Assembly (NCBI RefSeq): GCF_019343105.1
Contig: NZ_CP073764.1
Location: 1,240,001-1,304,000 of the forward strand
DNA from: Methylovirgula sp. HY1
GTDB lineage: Bacteria > Pseudomonadota > Alphaproteobacteria > Rhizobiales > Beijerinckiaceae
Direction of reading: 5' to 3'
DNA length: 64,000 nt
Shown here: in pieces, positions 18,856-27,577 of the stretch
How positions within the stretch are numbered: the stretch's first letter is position 1
Layout: every line of letters begins with the position of its first letter
Program-made: the position numbers and the translations under genes
Notes under the pieces: model-generated
Databases searched by the model: none
What the model was told of the DNA's origin: nothing
The model's input: only the letters and a program-made list of their open reading frames with translations

Positions 18856-19989
18856 ATGTCGCAAATTCCACGATATTCCTGCGACTTTGTCGGGGACGCC
18901 GTTCGCTTCAGTTTGGCGGGCCACTGGACGATCGACAGCGCCCCTATTCTCGAAAATCAAGTCGCTTCGCTTCTCGCCAAGGTCGGCAGCTCCGGCCGGG
19001 CCGTGCTCGACCTTGGTGGAATCGACCGCCTCGACACCTCCGGCGCTTGGCTGATCGATCGGACGCGCGAGGATCTCGGGCGCAACGGCGTCGATGCGCG
19101 GGTGGAAAATCTGCGACCCGAATATGAGATCCTGCTCTCGGAAGCAAAGTTCCGGCGCTTTCCCGCTCAAGCGCCAAAGCGCACCTTCTATGGCCGCGAA
19201 CTCCTCGCCGATATCGGCGAGAGCATTGTCAATGTCGGCCGTGACGTGCTGCAGGGTGTCGCCTTTCTCGGCGAAGTGGTCGTCGCCCTTGCGAAAACGA
19301 TCGCCAAGCCGTCGCGCTTTCGCTTTACTTCGCTGGTCTTCCATATGGAGACCTTCGCGTTCCGCAGCGTGCCGATCATAGCATTGATCAATTTTCTCGT
19401 CGGCTGCATCATCGCGCAGCGCGGCGTCTATCTCCTGCAGAGGTTCGGCGCGACGACCTATGCCGTAGATCTCATTGGCATTTTGGTTTTACGCGAACTC
19501 GGCGTTCTGCTCACCTCGATCATGATCGCCGGCCGTTCCGGCTCGGCGATCACAGCCGAACTCGGCTCGATGAAGATGCGCGAAGAGATCGACGCTTTGT
19601 ATGTCATGGGCATGCGGCCGGTCGAGGTTTTGATCGTGCCGCGTATCATCGCGCTGATGCTGAGCCTGCCGTTACTCACCTTCGTCGCCGATATGTCGGC
19701 CCTGTTCGGCGGTCTGCTCGTCGCCTGGGGCTATGGCGGCATCAGTCCCGACAGTTTCATGGACCGCCTGCAAAATGCCGTCGCCCTCAGCGATCTCTGG
19801 GTCGGCCTGATCAAGGCCCCGTTCATGGCGCTGGTGATCGGCCTGATCGCCTCGATCGAGGGCCTTTCTGTCGAAGGCTCGGCCGAATCGCTCGGCCGTA
19901 AGGTCACAGCCTCCGTCGTCAAAGCCATCTTCACAGTTATTGTGGTAGACGGTCTCTTCTCGATGTTCTTTTCGGCGATCGATTTTTGA
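18856..19989 (+). CDS. MlaE-type ABC transporter permease with fused STAS (MlaB-like) domain
   Basis: 377 residues: an N-terminal STAS domain (about 1-110; AVLDLGGIDRLDTSGAWL matches the MlaB core) fused to the MlaE permease (YrbE) with five or so hydrophobic helices (FRSVPIIALINFLVGCII, LLTSIMIAGRSGSAITAELGSM, LPLLTFVADMSALFGG). MlaE and MlaB are separate in E. coli. The complex moves phospholipids between the outer and inner membranes. ATG at 18856; GTG at 18853 is alternative. The stop overlaps the ATPase frame; permease-ATPase-MCE genes follow with tight spacing. Confidence 0.94.
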   Translation: MSQIPRYSCDFVGDAVRFSLAGHWTIDSAPILENQVASLLAKVGSSGRAVLDLGGIDRLDTSGAWLIDRTREDLGRNGVDARVENLRPEYEILLSEAKFRRFPAQAPKRTFYGRELLADIGESIVNVGRDVLQGVAFLGEVVVALAKTIAKPSRFRFTSLVFHMETFAFRSVPIIALINFLVGCIIAQRGVYLLQRFGATTYAVDLIGILVLRELGVLLTSIMIAGRSGSAITAELGSMKMREEIDALYVMGMRPVEVLIVPRIIALMLSLPLLTFVADMSALFGGLLVAWGYGGISPDSFMDRLQNAVALSDLWVGLIKAPFMALVIGLIASIEGLSVEGSAESLGRKVTASVVKAIFTVIVVDGLFSMFFSAIDF

Positions 19990-19997
19990 AAGTGGCC

Positions 19998-20876
19998 ATG
20001 CGCGACATCCCTTTGTCTCTCGATGCGGCCGCGCCTTCAGATAGCGTCACTGCGAACGGCGCCTCTCGGCGCGACGTGGCGGCGAATCCGGCCGCTTCGA
20101 AGTTGGCGATCAAGGTCCGCGATCTCACCGTCGGCTTCGGGCAGCAAGTCGTGATGAACGGGCTCGACCTCGATGTCCATAAGGGCGAGGTCTTGGGTTT
20201 CGTCGGCGCCTCCGGCATGGGCAAGTCGGTTCTTATGCGAACCATCCTCGGGCTTATCCCGAAACGACACGGCATGATCGAAGTCTTCGGTTCCGATCTC
20301 GACCAGGTAAGCCCCGACGCGCGGGCGCGCATCGAACGGCGCTTCGGCGTAATGTTTCAGCATGGCGCGTTGTTTTCCGGGCTCACCGTCAAGCAAAATA
20401 CGCAGGTGCCGCTGCGCGAGCATCTCAAAATCTCCGAACGCCTGGCCGATGAGCTGGCGATGCTCAAGATCGCCCTCGTCGGCCTCAGCCCCGACGCCGC
20501 CGATAAATATCCGGCGGAATTGTCTGGCGGCATGATCAAGCGCGCCGCATTGGCCCGGGCCTTGGCACTCGATCCGGAGTTGGTCTTTCTCGACGAACCG
20601 ACCTCGGGTCTCGATCCGATCGGCGCAGCCGAATTCGACGAATTGATCGGGACTTTGCAGAAAACCCTCGGGCTCACCGTCTTCATGGTCACCCACGATC
20701 TCGACAGCCTTCACGCGATCTGCGACCGTGTGGCCGCTCTGGCTGAAGGCAAGGTGATCGCCTCCGGGCCGATCGCCACAATGCTCGAATGCGATCATCC
20801 ATGGGTACGGTCCTATTTCCGGGGCGAGAGAGCCCGCCGCTTCAATGCCGGGAAAGGCATTAGTCGTATCTCGTGA
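19998..20876 (+). CDS. MlaF-type ABC transporter ATP-binding protein
   Basis: 292 residues. A short N-terminal extension (about 35) precedes the ABC domain with Walker A GASGMGKS (70-77), signature LSGGMIKRAALARAL and Walker B LVFLDEPTSGLD, the last typical of the Mla subfamily. It powers the permease encoded just upstream. An in-frame TTG overlapping the upstream stop would add four residues. The 3' end lies 13 bases before the MCE gene start. Confidence 0.94.
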   Translation: MRDIPLSLDAAAPSDSVTANGASRRDVAANPAASKLAIKVRDLTVGFGQQVVMNGLDLDVHKGEVLGFVGASGMGKSVLMRTILGLIPKRHGMIEVFGSDLDQVSPDARARIERRFGVMFQHGALFSGLTVKQNTQVPLREHLKISERLADELAMLKIALVGLSPDAADKYPAELSGGMIKRAALARALALDPELVFLDEPTSGLDPIGAAEFDELIGTLQKTLGLTVFMVTHDLDSLHAICDRVAALAEGKVIASGPIATMLECDHPWVRSYFRGERARRFNAGKGISRIS

Positions 20877-20889
20877 GCGAAGAGAACAG

Positions 20890-21963
20890 ATGGAAACGCG
20901 CGCCAATTACGCTTTGATCGGGCTTTTCGCCCTCGCGGTCATCGCTTCGAGCTTTTTGTTCGTTTATTGGATCGCCGGCACCGGGCGGACCTCTGGAGAG
21001 CATGCCTACAAGGTGGTCTTCACCGGATCCATCGCCGGCCTCGGACGCGGCGCCTGGGTGCTCTTCAACGGCGTGCGAGTCGGCGAAGTCAAAAGCATCC
21101 ATCTCATCCCGAATGATCCGGAGCACGTCGCGGCAATGATCGACGTCGATTCGACGGTGCCGATTCGCGTCGACACCAAGGCACGCCTCGAATCGACGGG
21201 TCTCACCGGCGTCGCTTCGGTGGCCTTGAGCGGCGGCAGCCCGTCGGCAGCGGCCCTCCCCCGCGGCGCAAATGGCGGCCCTGGCGTGATCTACGCCGAG
21301 CGATCGGACTTCCAGGATCTGCTCGAAACCGCGCGCCGCATTGCCGGTCAGGCCTCCGATCTTCTCGCCAAAGGCAATAAGCTGCTCGATACGAACTCCC
21401 CCTCGATCACGGCTTCGGTCAAAAACGTCCAAAAATTCTCCGATGCGCTCGCCGCGAATTCCGCCGGCATCAAGGACTTCATGGCGTCGATGTCGCAAGT
21501 CGGCAAAGCGATCGGGCCGCTTTCGACAAAGCTCAGCAAACTCGCCGACGACACCGATAATGTCGTCAAGGCTGTCGATCCGAACTCCGTGAAATCGATC
21601 GTCACCGACATGGCCGCCCTCTCGACCAAGCTGAACTCGGCGGCCAACAAAGTCGATGGCGTGCTCACCAATCTCAATGGCTTCTTGGCGACCGGCGATT
21701 CAAAGGGTGCCTTCGGCGAGATCGCGGCTGCCGCCAAATCGATCCATAAGCTCGCCGACAATCTCGACCTGCGAACGAAAGAACTCACCGTCAATCTCAA
21801 TCATTTTACCGGTTCGGGTCTGCGCCAATATGAGGCCCTCGCAATAGACGGCCGCAAGACACTCGCCGAAATCGACCAGGCCGTCCGCTCGATCGAGAAC
21901 AATCCGCAGCAGTTCCTATTCGGAAAAAAGCAGCAAATTCCGGAATATAGCGGCAGCCGTTGA
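20890..21963 (+). CDS. MCE (MlaD-type) substrate-binding protein
   Basis: 357 residues. One N-terminal transmembrane helix (7-30: YALIGLFALAVIASSFLFV) anchors a periplasmic MCE domain (about 38-120; YKVVFTGSIAGLGRGAWVLFNGVRVGEV). A long helical C-terminal part (about 145-330) of heptad-like character probably forms a coiled tube or needle. It should hand lipids to the permease. The ATG at 20890 fits the usual METRANY opening. Fourth member of the set, the lipoprotein, lies about 550 bases downstream beyond a repeat. Confidence 0.94.
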   Translation: METRANYALIGLFALAVIASSFLFVYWIAGTGRTSGEHAYKVVFTGSIAGLGRGAWVLFNGVRVGEVKSIHLIPNDPEHVAAMIDVDSTVPIRVDTKARLESTGLTGVASVALSGGSPSAAALPRGANGGPGVIYAERSDFQDLLETARRIAGQASDLLAKGNKLLDTNSPSITASVKNVQKFSDALAANSAGIKDFMASMSQVGKAIGPLSTKLSKLADDTDNVVKAVDPNSVKSIVTDMAALSTKLNSAANKVDGVLTNLNGFLATGDSKGAFGEIAAAAKSIHKLADNLDLRTKELTVNLNHFTGSGLRQYEALAIDGRKTLAEIDQAVRSIENNPQQFLFGKKQQIPEYSGSR

Positions 21964-22151
21964 TTGTTTGCATCCATTTGGGACACGCGCCTAACAGATG
22001 CTCACACGTTACTTCAAGAAGAAGGGTTCAGCGTTTTGCAATCGCCGCATGAAGCTTTGCCCGATACCTATGGCACGGCGGGATGCACGCTGCGATCGTG
22101 TCGGCGCCATCTATCCCCATGGATGGCGTAGACTCGGCTGGGCATCCCGCG

Positions 22152-22287
22152 CTAGAGCGTTTTCCGCTCGGATGGAATCCTCCTGCCGAGAAGAAAATAC
22201 TCAAAATCAAAAAGTTGGAGCATGTTCTTAGGAAAAGTCATTCGACTTTTCCGCAGAAGTTCAGCAGCTTTTTCGGAATGTGCTCTC
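22152..22287. repeat. Mosaic palindromic repeat, copy 4
   Basis: Starts CTAGAGCGTTTTCCGCTCGG, with a degenerate A hairpin (the right arm is AGAAAATACTC), then AAAATCAAAAAGTTGGAGCATG and a C module with CTTAGGAAAAGTC...GACTTTTCCG. It separates the MCE gene from the auxiliary lipoprotein. The rest of 21964-22504 holds no clear gene, only an ATG frame at 22317 with GAGG upstream that is not in the lipoprotein frame. Confidence 0.85.
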
Positions 22288-22504
22288 AAGATCACAGCAT
22301 ATCAAACGAGGGTCGGATGACCGCAGAGTCGTCGCGTGCCGATCCGGTTTGCCGAACGTCGCCTGACGCTCCCGGCGATCCGAACAAGCCGCTCTGGTCA
22401 ATAGCTTTGAAAATGCTGTTCGCCACCGGCCGGCATCGCTTTTCACGGCGATCCACGGCGCGGCTCGCGACGCTGGATGGCGGCCTTCGAGGCTTTCCGA
22501 GCGG

Positions 22505-23092
22505 CTGCTTGCGTGGCGGCCGCTGCGACGGCATCGCCTGCGCGTCGCATTTCCCTTCTGCGCGCTGCTGCTTGCGGCCTGCGCCAGCACCCCACCGACG
22601 ACCTTCGATCTCGACCCTTCGATCCATTTCGCGCATATGCGCCGCAGCCATGGTCAGCTCGTCGTCTTCGAGCCGACCGCCAGCCTGCCGCTCGGATCGC
22701 AGCGGGTCGTGGTCCGGACCCACCCCGGAACCATTGCCTATCTTCACGACGCGCAATGGGCGGCGGATCTGCCCAGGCTCGTCCAGGACCGCCTCATTGG
22801 TGGGTTCGAGACGGCGCATATTCTGCGCGCGGTCGGGCGCCCGGGTCTCCTCGCCGATCGCGGTCTGAATACCGACATCCGGCATTTCGAAGTCGATGTG
22901 ACCCGCGGGCAGGCGATCGTAGAAATCTACGCGCGGCTCGTGGCCGGCGATGGCCGGGTCGTTGCCGCCAAACTATTCTCGGCGACGGCGCCCACCGCGG
23001 GAGATCGCCCGGCGGCGATCACCGCGGCGCTGAGCCAAGCTTTCGCCAAGGTGCTTCACGATCTCGTGATTTGGGCCGCGCCGAGGGTTTGA
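22505..23092 (+). CDS. ABC-type transport auxiliary lipoprotein (PqiC/MlaD partner type), start unresolved
   Basis: The frame encodes a classic lipoprotein signal (RPLRRHRLR, then VAFPFCALLLAAC, with lipobox Cys at 22580) and a PF03886-like domain (CASTPPTTFDLDPS, LVVFEPTASLPLGSQRVVVR, WAADLPRLVQDRLI). It would sit in the outer membrane and complete the Mla-like importer. The oddity is that between the in-frame stop at 22364 and the lipobox there is no ATG, GTG or TTG. The first in-frame ATG (22637) comes after the lipobox. I place the start at a CTG (22505), which gives a 25-residue signal peptide; a frameshift from the ATG at 22317 is the alternative. Confidence 0.72.
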   Translation: MLAWRPLRRHRLRVAFPFCALLLAACASTPPTTFDLDPSIHFAHMRRSHGQLVVFEPTASLPLGSQRVVVRTHPGTIAYLHDAQWAADLPRLVQDRLIGGFETAHILRAVGRPGLLADRGLNTDIRHFEVDVTRGQAIVEIYARLVAGDGRVVAAKLFSATAPTAGDRPAAITAALSQAFAKVLHDLVIWAAPRV

Positions 23093-23378
23093 AGCTCGAA
23101 CCAGACGGTCGCGGTCAATTCGCGGCCGACAGAAGCGATCACGCCCGTGGATCACCGCTGCTTCCTCGACAAGTCGTCCCCTTCATCATAACGTCGCTCG
23201 ATCGTCGGCATCGATTGCTTGACTGAATCTACAGGCCCGAGCCGGCGCGCAAATTTGCCTCTTCATTCAGCGCGAGGAAAGCAAAAGCAGCGGCCGGACG
23301 CGGACCATGGACGATATGATACGGTGGTCGGATTTCCGGTGCCCAGAGGGAGCACCACCGCGCGGGGGAGAACCAGCG

Positions 23379-24038
23379 ATGTTTAATCTTAATGAAATTA
23401 TACAAAGTGCACAGGGCGGCAATGCCGTCGGCAATCTCGCTCAACAATTCGGGATTTCACCGGACCAAGCGCAAGCCGCGGTCCAGGCGCTGATCCCCGC
23501 CATTTCCACCGGCCTGCTCCAGAAAGCCTCGTCGGGTGGGCTCGGCGGCATTGCCGCGGCTCTCAGCGACCCCGCTCATCTGGCTGCCTTTTCGAGCCCC
23601 GGCGCAGCGCAATCGGGCGACACGGTCCAAAAGGGCAGTGACGTCGTCGACGATCTGTTCGGGTCGAGCCACATCACCCAGCAGATTGCGCAGCAGGCTT
23701 CCGCGATCACCGGTCTACGGCCGGATGTGCTCATGCAAATGCTTCCGGTCGTCGTCTCCATCGTCCTCGGCGGTCTTGCCAAATCCGCACAAAATCAGGG
23801 ATTGGGCGGCATGATCGGGCAATTGGCCAGCGGCGGTGCGCAGAGCGGCGGCATTTTCGGCATGCTGACGGGCTTCCTCGGCAGCCTTTTTGGAAGCGCC
23901 CCGACTTCGGGGTCGGCCGGCCAAGGCGCCTTCGACAGCCTGACCAAGATGTTCCAGCCAGGCAACCTGCCGCCGGAGGTCAGCCAATCTGGCATCAACG
24001 ACGAGATCGGCAAGATTCTGGGCAACAACAAGTCGTGA
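23379..24038 (+). CDS. DUF937 domain protein
   Basis: 219 residues, rich in Gly, Ala, Gln and Ser. It opens MFNLNEIIQSAQGGNAVGNLAQQFGISPDQAQ and repeats a VLMQMLPVVVSIVLGGLAKSAQNQG unit, which is the DUF937/YidB-type pattern of small helical repeats. Function is unknown; E. coli YidB is the characterised-in-name relative. The ATG has GGGGGAG nine bases upstream. A frame extending 24 codons upstream is unlikely. It is followed by a mosaic repeat. Confidence 0.85.
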   Translation: MFNLNEIIQSAQGGNAVGNLAQQFGISPDQAQAAVQALIPAISTGLLQKASSGGLGGIAAALSDPAHLAAFSSPGAAQSGDTVQKGSDVVDDLFGSSHITQQIAQQASAITGLRPDVLMQMLPVVVSIVLGGLAKSAQNQGLGGMIGQLASGGAQSGGIFGMLTGFLGSLFGSAPTSGSAGQGAFDSLTKMFQPGNLPPEVSQSGINDEIGKILGNNKS

Positions 24039-24047
24039 TGGCCCGCC

Positions 24048-24198
24048 AGAGCATGATCCGGAAAAGCTGACAGACTTTTCCGATATTTAGACATCGGCTA
24101 TATTCGATGTCTCGCTTTTTAGAACTCGGATATATCCGAGTTCTCATTTTTCAGACATCGGATATATCCGATGTCTCATTGACGAGACCATGCTCCAG
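24048..24198. repeat. Mosaic palindromic repeat, copy 5, with three tandem D hairpins
   Basis: A C module is opened by three D-type palindromes: 24089-24112 (AGACATCGGC.., imperfect), 24121-24144 (AGAACTCGGATA with perfect inverse) and 24153-24176 (AGACATCGGATA with perfect inverse), each about eight T-rich bases apart. The two forms differ by changes in both arms that keep pairing. It ends ACCATGCTCCAG. It lies downstream of the DUF937 gene and next to the Flp pilin stop. Confidence 0.93.
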
Positions 24199-24277
24199 TT
24201 TAATGAGTTCCGGCGCCCGCATGACGGATAGGTGATCAATTCTTCGGGACCATGACCGAAGCTTCTGCGGCGGTCGC

Positions 24278-24442
24278 TCAGCTCAAATTGGTCGCGATAG
24301 GCCCGTAGAATTTATTCTGGATGGCCACGCCAATTGCGCGCGCGCCGCCGACGATCGCGATAGAGATCAATGCGCCGATCATCGCATATTCGATCGCTGT
24401 GGCGGCCCGTTCATCGCATAGGAATTGCTTTACAGCGTCCAT
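24278..24442 (-). CDS. Flp/Fap family type IVb pilin, split from its promoter by an IS3 element
   Basis: 54 residues: MDAVKQFLCDERAATAIEYAMIGALISI is the prepilin signature (short charged leader, then ATAIEYAMI, where the conserved Glu lies), followed by a hydrophobic helix and a short tail. Flp pilins are processed by a TadV-type peptidase and assembled by Tad secretion systems; no tad genes are in the window. The IS3 insertion lies on the start codon (duplication ATAG on the plus strand) and has moved away the former site GGGAGA. The IS end now offers AAGG seven bases before the ATG. Confidence 0.8.
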   Translation of the reverse strand: MDAVKQFLCDERAATAIEYAMIGALISIAIVGGARAIGVAIQNKFYGPIATNLS

Positions 24443-24508
24443 AGTGACCTTGCCCCTTAGGCTTAATCCAGTTTGAAGTTCGCTCTGGCCCAAGTAGAGG
24501 ACCAGAGC

Positions 24509-24775
24509 ATGAAGCGCAGCCGCTTTTCGGAAGAGCAGATCATCGGGATACTGAAGGAGCACGAGGCCGGCATCTCGGTCGGGGATTTGTGCCGCAAGCA
24601 CGGGGTGAGTGACGCGAGCATTTATAAATGGAAAGCGAAGTTCGGCGGGATGGAAGTGTCTGAAGCCAAACGCCTGAAAGCGCTGGAGGACGAGAACACC
24701 AAGCTCAAGCGCATGCTGGCCGACGCTATGCTGGACAATGTTGCGCTGAAGGATTTGCTGGGAAAGAAGTGGTAA
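24509..24775 (+). CDS. IS3 family transposase OrfA
   Basis: 88 residues: [21 protein letters not shown] starts a helix-turn-helix ([25 protein letters not shown]) and a leucine-zipper-like segment follows ([22 protein letters not shown]). OrfA binds the IS ends. It overlaps orfB near GGGAAAGAAGTGG, where ribosomes of IS3 elements normally shift frame to make the OrfAB transposase. Confidence 0.93.
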   Translation: MKRSRFSEEQIIGILKEHEAGISVGDLCRKHGVSDASIYKWKAKFGGMEVSEAKRLKALEDENTKLKRMLADAMLDNVALKDLLGKKW

Positions 24776-25698
24776 CGCCCGTTGCACAGCGGAAGGCTGT
24801 CGCACATCTCATGTGCAAGCATGGAATGACCGAACGGCGGGCGTGTAAAGCCATCGGCTCTTGCCGCATGACAATGAGATACAAGACGACCCGGGCGGAT
24901 GACGCTGTCCTGCGCGAGCGCATGAAGGCGATCGCGCATGAGCGTCGACGGTTCGGCTATAGACGCATCCAGGTATTGCTGAAGCGGGAGGGCTTCGTGG
25001 TTAATCACAAGCGGCTGTTCCGGCTTTACCGAGAGGAACGGCTCACGGTACGCCGTCGGGGCGGCCGCAAGCGGGCGATCGGGACACGCGCGCCCATGAC
25101 GATTCCAATGCTGCCGAACGATCGCTGGTCTCTTGACTTTGTGTCCGACCAGCTCACCGATGGCCGCCGCTTCCGTGTCCTGACGATTGTCGACGACTGC
25201 ACACGGGAATGCTTGGCGTTGGCGGCGGATACGTCCTTGTCTGGGGGCCGTGTCGCTCGAGAACTCGACGGTCTCATAGCCAGACGCGGCACGCCGAAAA
25301 TGATTGTCAGCGACAATGGCAGTGAATTCACCAGCAATGCCATCCTGGCGTGGGCCGATCAGACGAAGGTCGAGTGGCATTATATCGCGCCGGGCAAGCC
25401 GATGCAGAACGGCTTCATCGAGTCTTTCAACGGCCGCTTGCGCGATGAGTTCTTGAACGAGACTTTGTTCTCGACACTGGCACAGGCTCGGGTTGGCCTG
25501 GCCCGCTGGAAAGAGGATTACAACGGCTTACGCCCACACTCGAAAATCGGCTGGCAGACGCCGACTGCCTTTGCAGCAACCTTCCATCCGCGCCGGGATC
25601 TGGCGCTGCGCTTCGCCAATGGCTCCGCGCCAGCTCCCGCCGCTCACCCAGCCAAAGAGGCTAAATCCAACCGTCAGAGCGAACTTAGAAATGGATAA
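24769..25698 (+). CDS. IS3 family transposase OrfB (DDE integrase core)
   Basis: 309 residues as read from its own frame. The DDE triad lies in [19 protein letters not shown] and the Glu of [16 protein letters not shown]; the HTH_21 segment ([16 protein letters not shown]) is upstream. Expressed mainly as a fusion with OrfA by programmed frameshifting. No internal stop or frameshift is seen, so the element seems intact. Confidence 0.93.
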   Translation: MVTPVAQRKAVAHLMCKHGMTERRACKAIGSCRMTMRYKTTRADDAVLRERMKAIAHERRRFGYRRIQVLLKREGFVVNHKRLFRLYREERLTVRRRGGRKRAIGTRAPMTIPMLPNDRWSLDFVSDQLTDGRRFRVLTIVDDCTRECLALAADTSLSGGRVARELDGLIARRGTPKMIVSDNGSEFTSNAILAWADQTKVEWHYIAPGKPMQNGFIESFNGRLRDEFLNETLFSTLAQARVGLARWKEDYNGLRPHSKIGWQTPTAFAATFHPRRDLALRFANGSAPAPAAHPAKEAKSNRQSELRNG

Positions 25699-25720
25699 AA
25701 TTTGGGGGCAAGGTCAATAG

Positions 25721-26171
25721 GGATCTCCCAGACCTTCTTGCCCGAGACAAATGGACGAATGGTTAAGCCGCAAGGATAGAGCCAAACCACACCGTTGTGA
25801 CCCATTCCATCTGGGGAGATCGACTGCCTGCTTGACTCAAATGAATCCAAAATCGTCTTTTTTGCCATGGCGTCTCGGCCCCCTCAAAGAGCGAGCGGCG
25901 GCGCTGGTCTGCGGTCGAGGCCGCCAATTCGGCGGCGGAGTGACCGATTGCGGTCGACGCCGGCCCCGGCTATTTAGACGCGCGGCTGTCGACGGAGCCA
26001 CCGCCGTCTCGGGTGAGCCGGGGCAGCACCCTCACAGCCTTGCCTGGAGCGGCGAGCGACGAACGGCACGATCCCAGCTAGTGATGAACAAACCAGCCGC
26101 GGCGCCGGATCCTTCGGACGCCGGGAGCTGCGTCCTGCAACAACCTTACAAAGCAAACGAAAGTTTCACCA
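25721..26171. other. Former upstream region of the Flp pilin gene, and gshA upstream region
   Basis: Before the IS insertion this was the 5' side of the pilin gene; GGGAGA (minus strand, 25722-25727) is its displaced ribosome binding site. An open frame from the ATG at 25868 (minus) runs without stop into the pilin frame when the IS is removed, but its 49 residues (MAKKTILDSFESSRQS...) resemble nothing I know. The right half should hold the gshA promoter. No other feature seen. Confidence 0.45.
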
Positions 26172-27554
26172 ATGGCCCGCGACGTTTCGGATTCCACGCC
26201 CATTACGTCGCGCGATGAGCTCGTTGCCTGGATCGAAAGCGGCGCCAGGGCGGCGCATCTGTTTCGCGTCGGCACCGAGCACGAAAAGATCGCATTCTAT
26301 GAAGCCGACCATGCGCCAGTGCCTTATGACGGGCAGCCATCGCTCGGCCGCAAAGGCATCCGCGCGCTTCTCGAAGGCATGCAGCAACAGCTCGGCTGGG
26401 CGCCGATCATCGACGGACCCAATATCATCGGTCTACATGACGAGGCGAGCGGCGGCGCGCTCTCACTGGAGCCGGGCGGGCAGTTCGAACTTTCCGGCGC
26501 CACCCTCGACACGATTCATGCGGCCAAAGCTGAAACCGACGCGCATTTTGCCGCTCTGAAAATCGTGGCGGGGCCACTCGGCATTCGCTTTCTCGCGCTG
26601 GGCATGAGTCCCAAATGGCAGCGCGAGCAGACGCCAAAAATGCCGAAGCAGCGCTATGCGATCATGGAAAGATACATGCCGCGGGTCGGCAGCCTCGGGC
26701 TCGACATGATGTTTCGCACGGCAACGGTGCAGTCCAATCTCGATTATTCGGGCGAAGCAGACATGGTGCAGAAGCTGCGCGTATCGCTCGCCCTGCAGCC
26801 GCTCATCACCGCGCTCTTTGCCAATTCACCCTTCGCCGACGGCAAGCTCAATGGCTTTCTCTCGGCGCGTTCCGAAATTTGGCGCCACACCGATCCGGAT
26901 CGCACCGGCATGCTGCCCTTCGCCTTCGAAGACGGCATGAGCTACGAGCGCTATGTCGATTATGCCCTCGACGTGCCGATGTATTTCGTCAAGCGTGGTG
27001 AAACTTATCACGACGTCGCCGGAGCAAACTTCCGCGATCTCTTGGCCGGACGTCTCGCCGCCCTGCCCGGCGAACAGGCGACCATGTCCGACTGGGCCAA
27101 CCATCTGACGACGATCTTTCCGGAAGTCCGTCTCAAGCGTTATCTCGAAATGCGCGGCGCCGACGCCGGTCCGCGGCTCTTCCTGTATGCTCTGCCCGCC
27201 TTTTCGGTAGGGCTGCTCTATGATGCCGTGGCGCTCGACGGCGCCTGGCAGATCGTCAAATCCTGGAGCAAAGAGCAGCGCGCCGCTCTGCGCGACGATG
27301 TTCCGCGCCTCGGGCTGGAAGCCAAGATCGCCGGCCGCAGTCTGCGCGACATCGCCCGCGAGATCCTGCCCCTTATCCGCGCCGGCCTCGTTCGCCGGGG
27401 CAAATGCGATGCGCAAGGCCGCGACGAAAGTCAGTTCCTCGACCCGCTCGACAAGGTGATCGACGGTCGCAGCCAGGCCGAAGAATTGATCGCGCGATTT
27501 ACCGGAGATTGGAAAGGCTCGGTCGAGCCGGCCTTCACGGAATGCGCCTATTGA
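26172..27554 (+). CDS. gshA: Glutamate-cysteine ligase, plant/alphaproteobacterial type
   Basis: 460 residues. It makes gamma-glutamylcysteine, the first step of glutathione synthesis. Family segments include LFRVGTEHEKIAFY (about 29-42), HDEASGGALSLEPGGQFELSG, LALGMSPKW, MPKQRYAIMERYMP, MMFRTATVQSNLDY and LSARSEIWRHTDPDRTG. This is the type found in plants and alphaproteobacteria, unlike enterobacterial GshA. The ATG at 26172 follows GAAAGTTTCACC; the ribosome binding site is weak. gshB is not in the window. Confidence 0.95.
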   Translation: MARDVSDSTPITSRDELVAWIESGARAAHLFRVGTEHEKIAFYEADHAPVPYDGQPSLGRKGIRALLEGMQQQLGWAPIIDGPNIIGLHDEASGGALSLEPGGQFELSGATLDTIHAAKAETDAHFAALKIVAGPLGIRFLALGMSPKWQREQTPKMPKQRYAIMERYMPRVGSLGLDMMFRTATVQSNLDYSGEADMVQKLRVSLALQPLITALFANSPFADGKLNGFLSARSEIWRHTDPDRTGMLPFAFEDGMSYERYVDYALDVPMYFVKRGETYHDVAGANFRDLLAGRLAALPGEQATMSDWANHLTTIFPEVRLKRYLEMRGADAGPRLFLYALPAFSVGLLYDAVALDGAWQIVKSWSKEQRAALRDDVPRLGLEAKIAGRSLRDIAREILPLIRAGLVRRGKCDAQGRDESQFLDPLDKVIDGRSQAEELIARFTGDWKGSVEPAFTECAY

Positions 27555-27577
27555 GAATGCTCCAGCGACGATGCCGC

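Larger units (their letters stand above)
24445..25716 (+). mobile_element. IS3 family insertion sequence, IS407-like group (1,272 bp)
   Basis: The ends are inverted repeats beginning TGACCTTGCCCC (24445 onward and, on the other strand, from 25716), with a second conserved block AAGTTCGCTCTG about 30 bases inside on both sides. A 4-bp direct repeat ATAG flanks it (24441-24444, 25717-25720), the usual target duplication of the IS407 group. It carries two overlapping frames for orfA and orfB. The copy looks complete and potentially active. Confidence 0.93.

Noticed and set aside
24089-24176. Possible CRISPR-like array of 24-nt repeats
   Set aside because: The units are palindromes with eight-base T-rich gaps, belong to the mosaic repeat and have no spacers or cas genes.
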